This document shows positions 55,260 to 64,000 of a stretch of DNA of 64,000 nt, in pieces (position 1 is the stretch's first letter; every line of letters begins with the position of its first letter). The stretch lies in the NCBI GenBank assembly GCA_009823505.1, contig VZQC01008777.1, forward strand, positions 1,318,089-1,382,088, written 5' to 3'. The position numbers were made by a program, and so were the translations under genes. The stretch comes from Rhizomys pruinosus. Taxonomy: Eukaryota; Chordata; Mammalia; Rodentia; Spalacidae. The notes under the pieces were generated by a model. The model saw only the letters and a program-made list of their open reading frames with translations. It searched no databases and had not been told where the DNA came from.

Positions 55260-56550
55260 GCACAAATAGACACTAAGTGAAAGATTAAATAGAGAAAGGA
55301 ATAGATGCAAGACTTAGAAAAAAGAGAAGCCACCCAGGAGGAAGCTCATTCTAGACAGACAGCTCTTGCCAAATAGTGGCCAGTCGGGAGAGAACAAGGG
55401 CTAAGTTCCCAGTTTTCTTTATTTTTTTAAACCCATACCTAATTTTTAATATGTGGTGAGGATTAGTGGAGAATGATCCAGAGAAATAAATAGAAGTCAT
55501 GGAGCAAGACTTTCCGAATCTTTTCACATATGATACAAAAGGAGACTTCATAATTTGGAGTCCGGCTATTACAAATTAGTGAAGATAAAGGAAAACCTTG
55601 AATACTACTTGTACTACTATTCCACGAAAAAATAAGCCTCTAAAAGGCATTACATGCTTATATGACCTTCAAAAGTCCACATGTACATTAAGAGGGTTTC
55701 TAGGAATCTCTGAGTAAAAATCCTTTAAATGTTTAGGGGCAAGCAATGATGTGTCTTTCTCTGTTGTACAATGAATCCATTGGCAAAAAAATTTAACAGC
55801 ATTACACTAGAAAATTAGAGATCCATATATTTTACTTTGGGTAATGTTTTCTGCATGAAAAAAATTTCCAGTTGGTTTCATAAAGATCTAGTAAGTGTCT
55901 TTATAAAGCTACTTTCCAGGAGTTAATGTGGGTTAATAGCCACGGCCTTATGGCTAGTCCCATGGCGAGGGTGCCAAGTCAGTCAGTGATGTGCAGGCCC
56001 TTGAGCTGTTTTAACCAGGAGTGGACCTTCGGTGCCAGCAATTCTCAGCTGTTGTTGCAAAGCTTAAAAAGAGACAGAACTTCTGAGTCATTAGAAGCTC
56101 AAGGGTACAATTCTATACTGGTTCAATGCTAAAAACAGCATAGCCCCAAATCTTATTTCTATAAATGCAGTGACTTTAAGGACAATTGCATTTTAATTGG
56201 CACATGTTAACCTAAAATAGCAACAACTGATTCTTTGAAAATGTGAACAGCTTATCCTGTATCTTCCATTAATATTTTCAGAGTGAGAATGACTAATTAT
56301 AACCCGTATAAATCAGGCACCCCGATGTTTGTAGCAAATGCAGCCTTCCCTACAAAATTATAAGCCCCTTAAAGGTGAGATTACCGAGTCTAACTGTCAA
56401 TCATTATTTATGAGGCTAGTACCTATTATGTTCCTATATATATTATATTCCTATTATATTCCTATACATACAGGCACACACATCACCAAAATCTCCCAAG
56501 CTATGCTTTTTCAATGCCTCCTATGAATAATACAAAATATATTAAAAAAA
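55260..56550. other. Intergenic, no recognised feature
   Basis: Slightly less AT-rich around 55920-56100; no gene or repeat recognised. Confidence 0.5.
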
Positions 56551-56554
56551 AATC

Positions 56555-56800
56555 ATCCTGAAGAGGTGATTCCGCAGTTATGAGTACTGGCCACTCTTGC
56601 AGAGGACCTGGGTTTGATCCCAGCACCCTCATTGTGTCTAACTATATGTAATACTAGTTCCTAGGGAATCTGATGCTCTTTTCTGACCTCCATGGGTATT
56701 GTGTAACATGGGTGCATGAATAAATATATATGTGTGTATATATATGTATATATATATGCAGACAATATACATACATAAAATAAAAATAATAAACTATTAT
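56555..56800 (+). mobile_element. Old B2/B3-type SINE with TA/TG-rich tail
   Basis: gaagaggtgattccgcagtt ... ctcttgcagaggacctggg ... tgacctccatggg, then (TA)n-like tail. Confidence 0.75.
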
Positions 56801-57512
56801 TTAAAAAAGAATAAAAATGAAAACTCATCTTGTAATGTTAATGCAAGACGATATTCTAAATCAATAATCTACTAAAATTCACAATGAAATTTCAGATAAT
56901 TTGATGTAGTTGATTATTCACCAATTATCAATGGCAACAATCAGGTTTGATTAGTTTGGAGGAGGAACAAGAAAAAAACATTTCTTTAAATGAGATTTTT
57001 CAAGACAGAATTAGTTCAAAAAGGGGCAAAATGAAAAATATTTCATTTTGATTAGATGACAGGTATTTATAATTGTGTTAATTGATTTCTTTCAGACCTC
57101 ACCAAAACTGGTTTTGAAGTCTCATATTTATCATGCATCTTATCTCCATACCCAACAGAAGAAATTAAAGAGATGACAATGGTCTTATTATTCATCTTTA
57201 TGTCTTTAGAATGATTTAAGTTTAGTATCAAACCAAGGCCAGTGTAAGACAGAGAGCTAGTGATTAAACAGGAGCATTTACAATTATCCGATCACCACTT
57301 CATTTGTGTAGGTTAGCTGCATAGGAATATATAAATTCCTTCATATTGAGTGTGAGTTTTCAGATGAACCCCCACATAGTAACTTCTACTAATCTCAGTA
57401 CTTATTTATATATTTGTTTATGAATTGAAAATTTTCATAATCTTCTAAATGTTTTTTGTTATTTAAATGACAAAATTTAGCTACAACACAAGCTCATAGC
57501 CTTGTATGTAAT
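56801..57512. other. Intergenic, no recognised feature
   Basis: AT-rich. Confidence 0.5.
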
Positions 57513-57525
57513 AAATATCAGTTTT

Positions 57526-57767
57526 GGGGCCAGAGAGATAGCCTAGCAGTTAAGAGCGCCAACTGCTCTTGCAGAGGACCCGGGTTCGATCCCCAACACC
57601 CACATGGTAGCTGAGAACCGTCTGTGACTACAATTCCAGGAGAACTTCAGTTCCAAGTGAATCTGACACCCTCTTCTGACCTCCACGGCATTGCACGACA
57701 TGGGTGCACAAACCTGCATGCAGACAGTACATTCATACACATAGAAAATAAATAAATAAAATTAAAA
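57526..57767 (+). mobile_element. CpG-containing tRNA-derived SINE with 13-bp target-site duplication
   Basis: ggggccagagagatagcct to aaataaataaaattaaa, flanked by aaatatcagtttt at 57513-57525 and 57768-57780. Confidence 0.95.
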
Positions 57768-57977
57768 AAATATCAGTTTTAATATCTTTGATAAGGGCAC
57801 AAAAATATACCAAGAAAGATACAGCACTACATTCTGCTATGTTCTTTTCCAATAAGTTCAAAATTATGGAAATTGATAGGTTGGATTTTATCATATCACA
57901 GTTTTCCTCCATTTTCATCTTAACAAAATTTTCCTTATAGAATTAAGTTTTTATATGATTAAAAAAACAAAGAAGTT

Positions 57978-58127
57978 GGCCAGGTATGGTAACACATCCA
58001 ATCCCAGCACAATAGGGCAGAGGCAAGTGGACCTCTGTGAGTTCAAGACCAGCCTGCTCTACATAGCAACCTCCAAGCCATCTGGGACTAAAGGGAAACC
58101 CTGTCTCAAAAAGACCAAAAAAGAAAA
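57978..58127 (+). mobile_element. B1 SINE, somewhat diverged
   Basis: ggccaggtatggtaacac ... ccctgtctcaaaaagacc. Confidence 0.85.
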
Positions 58128-58356
58128 AACAATAAATAAAAATAAAATGTTCTTGAAAGGAAAATAGTTATCTTAATCAATACAATTATATTAACCATGA
58201 TGTGAGTAAGTGACAAATTGGACTATATTAAAATTAAGATTTTCACTTATTTCTATAAATACATTTAAGAAAAGCAATACACAGTGTATAAGGAGTTATT
58301 CCAAATATATTTAAATGAATATGATACATATTTGACAAAAGACTTGTTTATATTCA

Positions 58357-58532
58357 AAAAACAAAGAAGAAAGAAAACAGATGACCCACTCAATAGATGG
58401 AGCAAAGAGCTGAACAGAGACTTCACAAGTGAGGAATTAGAGATGGCTGAGAAACACCTTAAGAAGTGTTCAACATCAGTAATCATTAAGGAAATGCAAA
58501 TCAAAACCACTTTAAGATATCATCTTACTCCA
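58357..58532 (+). mobile_element. L1 ORF2 fragment running into the gap
   Basis: Plus frame [20 protein letters not shown] matches the ORF2 region found on the minus strand at about 31500-31620 and 8340-8440. Sense orientation, unlike the intronic L1s. Truncated by the assembly gap. Confidence 0.9.
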
Positions 58533-59376
58533 NNNNNNNNNNNNNNNNNNNNNNNNNNNNNNNNNNNNNNNNNNNNNNNNNNNNNNNNNNNNNNNNNNNN
58601 NNNNNNNNNNNNNNNNNNNNNNNNNNNNNNNNNNNNNNNNNNNNNNNNNNNNNNNNNNNNNNNNNNNNNNNNNNNNNNNNNNNNNNNNNNNNNNNNNNNN
58701 NNNNNNNNNNNNNNNNNNNNNNNNNNNNNNNNNNNNNNNNNNNNNNNNNNNNNNNNNNNNNNNNNNNNNNNNNNNNNNNNNNNNNNNNNNNNNNNNNNNN
58801 NNNNNNNNNNNNNNNNNNNNNNNNNNNNNNNNNNNNNNNNNNNNNNNNNNNNNNNNNNNNNNNNNNNNNNNNNNNNNNNNNNNNNNNNNNNNNNNNNNNN
58901 NNNNNNNNNNNNNNNNNNNNNNNNNNNNNNNNNNNNNNNNNNNNNNNNNNNNNNNNNNNNNNNNNNNNNNNNNNNNNNNNNNNNNNNNNNNNNNNNNNNN
59001 NNNNNNNNNNNNNNNNNNNNNNNNNNNNNNNNNNNNNNNNNNNNNNNNNNNNNNNNNNNNNNNNNNNNNNNNNNNNNNNNNNNNNNNNNNNNNNNNNNNN
59101 NNNNNNNNNNNNNNNNNNNNNNNNNNNNNNNNNNNNNNNNNNNNNNNNNNNNNNNNNNNNNNNNNNNNNNNNNNNNNNNNNNNNNNNNNNNNNNNNNNNN
59201 NNNNNNNNNNNNNNNNNNNNNNNNNNNNNNNNNNNNNNNNNNNNNNNNNNNNNNNNNNNNNNNNNNNNNNNNNNNNNNNNNNNNNNNNNNNNNNNNNNNN
59301 NNNNNNNNNNNNNNNNNNNNNNNNNNNNNNNNNNNNNNNNNNNNNNNNNNNNNNNNNNNNNNNNNNNNNNNNNNNN
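58533..59376. other. Assembly gap (844 N)
   Basis: Run of N inside or beside an L1. A long open frame drawn across it is an artefact. Confidence 0.99.
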
Positions 59377-59394
59377 ATATATTATATATATTTT

Positions 59395-59535
59395 TTTTCG
59401 AGACAGAGTCTCCCTGTAGCCCCAGCTGTCCTGGAACTCACTCTGTAGACCAGGATGGCCTTGAACTCACAAAGATCCACCTGCCTCTGCCTCCCAAGTG
59501 CTAGGATTAAAGGCATATACCACCACACCCAGATT
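59395..59535 (-). mobile_element. B1 SINE next to the gap
   Basis: tttttcgagacagagtctccc ... gctaggattaaaggcatat. Confidence 0.9.
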
Positions 59536-59671
59536 CAAGTGTAGTTTAACTGGAAAATCATGGTGGCCATTCCAAATTTGATACTTAGATAGATGATGGG
59601 AGAAGGAAATGCTAAGAATTCTAAAACTGTTTGGAACATTATGATTAATAATACTTATGAACAATCTCCTA

Positions 59672-59815
59672 GCTGGCCTGGGTTGTTCAGGCTTTTAATC
59701 TCAGCACTAAGGTAGTAGTTAGAACTCTGTGAGGTATAGGTCAGCCTGGTGTATGTAATGAGTCTCAGCCCATCCAGTGATACATGGTGAGACTATGTCT
59801 CAAAAAGAAAAACTA
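59672..59815 (+). mobile_element. Degenerate B1 SINE
   Basis: tggcctgggttgttcaggcttttaatctcagcac-type start, actatgtctcaaaaag end. Confidence 0.65.
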
Positions 59816-59864
59816 TCTGCTTTAGAGTTTTTGAAGGGTCTCTTGTCATCATTGCCCCCCAGAA

Positions 59865-59960
59865 ACTTACTATTGTAGACTAGCCTGGTCTCAATGTCAT
59901 GAAGATACACCTGTCTCCACAGTGCTTGGATTAACAGTGTGGGTCAATATGCTCAGATTT
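59865..59960 (-). mobile_element. B1 fragment
   Basis: tgtagactagcctggtctcaa ... cagtgcttggattaacagtg. Confidence 0.55.
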
Positions 59961-60090
59961 AATCTTCATTTTTACAGGAAACAAATCACATGTTACTGTT
60001 ACTATTATTAGTAGCAGTCTTACTATTTGAGACTGTCCCTCACACTATAACCCCGGCTGCTTCAGCCACATAAGTGGCAGGATTGATTTT

Positions 60091-60096
60091 GTGTGT

Positions 60097-60138
<42 letters not shown>
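60091..60138. repeat. (TG)n microsatellite
   Basis: About 24 units with two interruptions. Confidence 0.95.
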
Positions 60139-60344
60139 ACCATGATTCAATATAAATTAATTTTATTTTAGAAAAGTGGGTGGTATGGAACTAAACTATA
60201 AAATGCTATGATAAAAAATTGTACAATCAGCTTTGGAAATAATTTTTAACGAAACATCAAAATTCTACCACAACTGAGCAAAGTAGACCACAATGTATAG
60301 TATATAATTTTCCAAATTATTAAAAGCTATCACATAATACATGA

Positions 60345-60445
60345 GCTCTGGAGGGGAGGGGAACAGGTAAGGAGGAGTGGGTCTAAAGTTGATTGAGAAA
60401 TGTACGAAATGCACAAAACTTCAAAAAAATTAAGAAAAAAGTAAA
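60345..60445 (+). mobile_element. L1 3' terminal fragment
   Basis: gagaaatgtacgaaatgcac ... aacttcaaaaaaatt matches the last 60 nt of the L1 tail seen at 33960-34045. Confidence 0.6.
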
Positions 60446-60475
60446 TAAAGATTTTTATTTGGTTTTCTTTTTTGT

Positions 60476-60478
<3 letters not shown>

Positions 60479-60530
<52 letters not shown>
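60479..60530. repeat. (AT)n(GT)n microsatellite
   Basis: 17 AT units then 9 GT units. Confidence 0.95.
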
Positions 60531-60575
60531 ATGAAGATATAGTGTAAATTATATTATTTATAATATATGTAATAT

Positions 60576-60621
60576 AAAATCTCCTGTATCCTTTCATTGC
60601 TGAAAGGATATAGGAGACTTT
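60576..60621. other. Strong short hairpin (inverted repeat)
   Basis: Arms ctcctgtatcctttca (60581-60596) and tgaaaggatataggag (60601-60616) pair over 16 bp with one G-U, loop ttgc. Flanking aaaat and actttt extend the stem with one mismatch. Confidence 0.8.
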
Positions 60622-61204
60622 TCCCCCCTGTTGCTTGAGAGTGACATATACTTGAGTTTGAAGAACTATGATTCATGATTATAGTGTAGTGTTTGTAAAA
60701 AAATATCCTTATACTCCACCTTGGTAGCAAGACAGTTAATGTTATCTGTTATTTGTAATTTATTGTTATGTAATTGTTAATTTTCCCAATTTTGTATCCA
60801 TCTGGTTTGATAGTGGAAACACAGATGATAAAAATTATGCACACTTCAAATGGGAAAAATGCTTGAAGTAAAAATTAGTAGCTTGTCTTCTAGTTTCTGA
60901 GCCAATATGTAAAGTTATTTGTCACCCTCTCCCACCCTCACCATAAACTTAATCCAGAGAAACTGAAATTAAGTTTTCTAAACTCTTTCAGATTATTGAA
61001 GGGTAAACTGCATCAGTAAAATCCAGAGAGAGGAGAAAATACCAAAGGAGTCACCAAAGATTTTCCGACCTGGAACAAAATACAGTGGAGCCCATAGTAG
61101 TTGAGAACAGTTCAGGTGACCCTCCAGCCATGCTGAAGGTTGAGCTTGGAGCTGCACAGGAAAGAGATGGTGGCAGGCCAATGCCCACACTCTTAAAGAA
61201 TTCA
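60622..61204. other. Intergenic, no recognised feature
   Basis: The part at 61000-61200 is less AT-rich, but I recognise no family. Confidence 0.5.
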
Positions 61205-61209
61205 CTCCA

Positions 61210-61413
61210 GGGCTGGAGAGATGGCCTAGCGGTTAAGAGCGCCGACTGCTCTTACAGAGGACCCAGGTTCGATCCCCAGCACCCACATGGCAGCTGAGAA
61301 CCATCTGAAACTCCAATTCCAGGAGAACTCCAGTTCCAGGGGAATCCGACACCCTCTTCTGACCTCCGCGACATTGCACGACACGGGTGCACAAACTTGC
61401 ATGCAGACAGTAC
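61210..61413 (+). mobile_element. CpG-rich tRNA-derived SINE, cut off at an N
   Basis: agggctggagagatggcct to atgcagacagtac; the A-rich tail is missing because the sequence jumps at 61414 into a B1. Confidence 0.92.
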
Positions 61414-61414
61414 N
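61414..61414. other. Single N joining two SINEs
   Basis: Probably a collapsed gap: SINE tail and B1 5' half are both missing here. Confidence 0.9.
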
Positions 61415-61490
61415 AGTTCCAGGCCAGCTGGGGCAACAGGGAGACCCTGTCTCGAAAAGACCAAACAAACAAACAAACAAACAAACAAAA
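61415..61490 (+). mobile_element. B1 3' half with (AAAC)n tail
   Basis: agttccaggccagctggggc ... ccctgtctcgaaaagacc then caaacaaacaaac. Confidence 0.9.
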
Positions 61491-61911
61491 CTATCTTGTA
61501 AGCACCAAGTGCTAGAAATGATTTCAGTTTCTGATGATGGTCATATTAACAATAAGTCATAAAGTCTGGATTCTTTGCTTTTGTTTTGAAGTAGTCACTT
61601 ATTTAACAAGTGGTTTTGACTACCTATAAAGTCACAGGCTAGCATGGTAAAGAAGCTTGTTGCAGAAGCTATTGGAAGCCATACCCACATCTGCTGTTTG
61701 ATAAGGGAAACTTCAACTGCTAGCTACTACATTTCTTAGTTTGGACTTTAGACCTTTAGAGTTCAGTTTCCTATCAATGCAGTGGTTTAAACACATGAGA
61801 GAGTTAATATTCTCCACCTCCACAGTTACAGGCCTTCAAACAGTAACTGGTATTAGGGCCTCCAAGGACAGTTAGTCAAACAAGTCAATATATAAATATG
61901 TTAAACTTCCT

Positions 61912-62158
61912 GGGCTGGAGAGATGGCCTAGTGGTTAAGAGCGCCGACCGCTCTTGCAGAGGACCCGGGTTCGATCCCCAGCACCCACATGGCAGCTGAG
62001 AACTGTCTGTAACTCCAATTCCAGGAGAACTCCAGTTCCAGGGGATTCCGAGACCCTCTTCTGACCTCCGCGGCATTGCACGACACGGGTGCACAGACCT
62101 ACATGCAAAACAGTACATTCATACACATAAATAAAAAAAAATTAAAAAAAATAATAAA
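61912..62158 (+). mobile_element. Young tRNA-derived SINE with 19-bp target-site duplication
   Basis: gggctggagagatggcctag to an A-rich tail, flanked by taaatatgttaaacttcct at 61893-61911 and 62159-62177. The longest and cleanest duplication in the window. Confidence 0.97.
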
Positions 62159-62177
62159 TAAATATGTTAAACTTCCT

Positions 62178-63250
62178 AAGCTGAGGTGACTCTGAAGCAT
62201 GCCCTGACAAAGTAAGCTTCCCTTGCCTACAGTAGGAATATATTCAAACAACTCTTTATTGTCCACTCTGTCTTCCTTGTGCCTCTTCCTTACTCTGCAA
62301 CTTCTGTTTCCTGTGATCACCTTCTAAATCATTAGCACTGAATCCTCCCTTTGGACATTGCTCCTGAGCAAACCAAACTGAGAGAAAGTCAAGATTTTTA
62401 TATTTGATGGGATATAGACTGTGGTGATAAAGTCAGGGAAGAAAATTGCTACCGAAGATACATGAAGATGATGAATTCTGTGATCAGGAAAATGCCCATG
62501 TTCTCCAGGAGAAAAGAGAGGGAACGTCATGGGGGAAGAGAGTTTAAATGAAAGTGAAATTGTGAAGAATGAGGTGTAGCCAGCCTATTAGAGGAAGAAA
62601 TTAAAAATCTTAAAACTGAAATGAAATAGAACAGGAATGAGGCTCTACATTGTCCTTTGGTTGGCACTTACTTATCAGGAAGTAGAACTGTTCTAATAGA
62701 AGTAGCCATGTTTTAAAGCAGATGCTGGGTCATTAGTGACCTTGCATGCTTTGCTAAGGAGAAGGGCTTTGCCCTGGAGTGGCACTGACAGGTTTAAGTA
62801 AGCCAGAAAGTGACGTGATCAGATTTGACTTGGAAAATCACTCAGACTGAATTGTGAAAACTGGATTATAGCGGCCATATCCTGAAAATGGGAACCAAGG
62901 AGAAAGCTGCTATGACACAGAAGAGTGTTGTTTCCATGCTGGGAGTGGGGAGAAGGGACTGTATTCTTATGGTGTTAAAAAGCAGAAGCTACAGAATGTG
63001 GGATTATAGAGGCTTTATAAGAGTAAGTGCCTACATTTGAGAATGGATAAATGACTGAGGAATTGGAAGATGGATGCCATATAGTAAATAAGTGCAGAGC
63101 TTGCTTTATTTCAGCATTTGTAGTAAAGATTTTGTATATTTCTCAGAAGCAGCATGAGAAGTAATTAACTATATGTGATTGGGGCTCAAGTCATTTGGAT
63201 TCTTAGAATATGTATTGAATAATTTATTAAATATCTCTAAACCCTAGTTT
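62178..63250. other. Intergenic, no recognised feature
   Basis: No gene or repeat recognised. Confidence 0.5.
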
Positions 63251-63254
63251 ACTC

Positions 63255-63478
63255 ACCTTTTAAAGATTTATTTTTAAGTATGAACATAAGTGTGTATCTG
63301 GATATGGGCATGTGCACATGTCTATTGTGCCAGTGACTATCAGAAGAGGCCATTAGATACCCTGGACTTGCAGTTGTGGGAGGTTGTTAACCACCTGACA
63401 TGGGTGCTGGTAACTGAACCTGGGTCCTCTACAAGAGTAGCAATTACTCTTAAATGCCAAACCACCACTCCAGCTTCA
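63255..63478 (-). mobile_element. Degenerate B2/B3-type SINE
   Basis: gggcatgtgcacatgtc ... gggtgctggtaactgaacctgggtcc ... accaccactccagctt, reverse orientation. Confidence 0.75.
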
Positions 63479-63689
63479 GTTTACTTATTTTTAAATCCAG
63501 GTATTAGAAGCTGCTCTATTACATTAAGAAAATTCATGAAATGGGCTTATCAGAAAACCTGCTTTAGAGTAGTTTTCATTTATCTTGACTCTTCTGATTC
63601 ATTGCAGCATTATCAAGTTGTAACATTCACTATATTTGTGGGTATATAGACTGGAACAAAAGAAAGATTCAGATGAAAAATGTATTCTA

Positions 63690-63823
63690 AGCTGTGCATG
63701 GAGGAATATGACTTTAATATCAGCACTCAGGAGAAAAAGGCAGGTGGGTATCTGTGAGTTCCAGGCTAGCCAGGGCAACTGGGAGACTTTGTTTCAAAAA
63801 AGAATATATATATATATATATAA
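63690..63823 (+). mobile_element. Degenerate B1 SINE with (AT)n tail
   Basis: agctgtgcatggaggaatatg ... ttccaggctagccaggg ... actttgtttcaaaaaag then TA units. Confidence 0.7.
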
Positions 63824-64000
63824 TTAGTTTATGAAACAGTGAGTAAAGTCCAGAGGAAGAATAAGATAATCAAGGGAAAGTAATTAGAATAAAATGATAT
63901 AACCATGAGGAAAGCCAGAAATTCCAGTATGGTGGCTCAGGAGCATGACAAGAATTGGGAGGTTTCCAAATACTCCAAAGCAGAAAACTATATAAGGAAA

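Noticed and set aside
55926..56132. Less AT-rich 68-codon frame as a possible exon
   Set aside because: No flanking splice signals with matching phase and no recognised protein; beyond the end of Gabrg2.
58284..59504. Open reading frame of 406 codons on the + strand
   Set aside because: Most of it is the run of N; the ends are L1 ORF2 and the reverse of a B1.

Overview
This is a vertebrate window from a muroid rodent. The intronic and flanking DNA is AT-rich. It is dense in B1 SINEs, tRNA-derived B2/B3/B4-type SINEs and rodent L1 elements, and one vertebrate gene is recognisable. That gene is the 3' half of Gabrg2, the GABA-A receptor gamma-2 subunit, on the + strand. Species cannot be fixed from this sequence. 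Nothing supports any bacterial or CRISPR feature.

Gene layout: a 153-nt exon (classical exon 7; end of the extracellular domain, M1, start of M2) lies at 6878-7030 and again, identical, at 20568-20720. Exon 8 (206 nt; rest of M2, M3) is at 42410-42615. The 24-nt alternative gamma2L exon 9 is at 44806-44829. The terminal coding exon 10 (large cytoplasmic loop, M4, stop) is at 46176-46451, followed by a 3' UTR that probably ends near 48.6 kb. All splice sites are GT/AG and the phases agree (1, 1, 0, 0). Exon 9 has the features expected of a regulated microexon: a long pyrimidine tract upstream, a weak acceptor, and a YCAY (Nova-type) cluster just upstream of exon 10. From about 48.6 kb to the end I see only intergenic DNA with repeats.

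Region by region: 1-8.4 kb is copy A of a duplicated segment, and 13.6-22.1 kb is copy B. Between them (about 8.4-13.6 kb) lie a foreign L1 piece, C-rich low-quality patches and apparently single-copy intron. 21.2-26.3 kb is an antisense L1 riddled with later insertions: a B1, a possible L1 3'-transduction, a retrocopy and SINEs. 26.6-29.8 kb is mostly plain intron. 29.8-37.2 kb holds two antisense L1s, one nearly full length, with nested insertions. 37.2-38.7 kb holds two L1-related pieces in opposite orientation. 38.7-48.6 kb is the 3' end of the gene. 48.6-64 kb is intergenic, with six CpG-rich tRNA-derived SINEs all on the + strand and one 844-bp assembly gap.

The most striking observation is the roughly 13.6-kb repeat that duplicates exon 7. 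Differences between the two copies are mostly indels concentrated in repeats, while unique stretches match base for base. The right end of copy A switches to a different L1. I therefore favour an assembly artefact (false duplication with gaps filled from noisy reads) over a real exon duplication, although the exon is symmetric in phase and a real duplication would keep the reading frame. Other points worth a second look are a repeat family joining a non-L1 body to an L1 3' tail, the transduction and retrocopy insertions, and a strong short hairpin at 60.6 kb.
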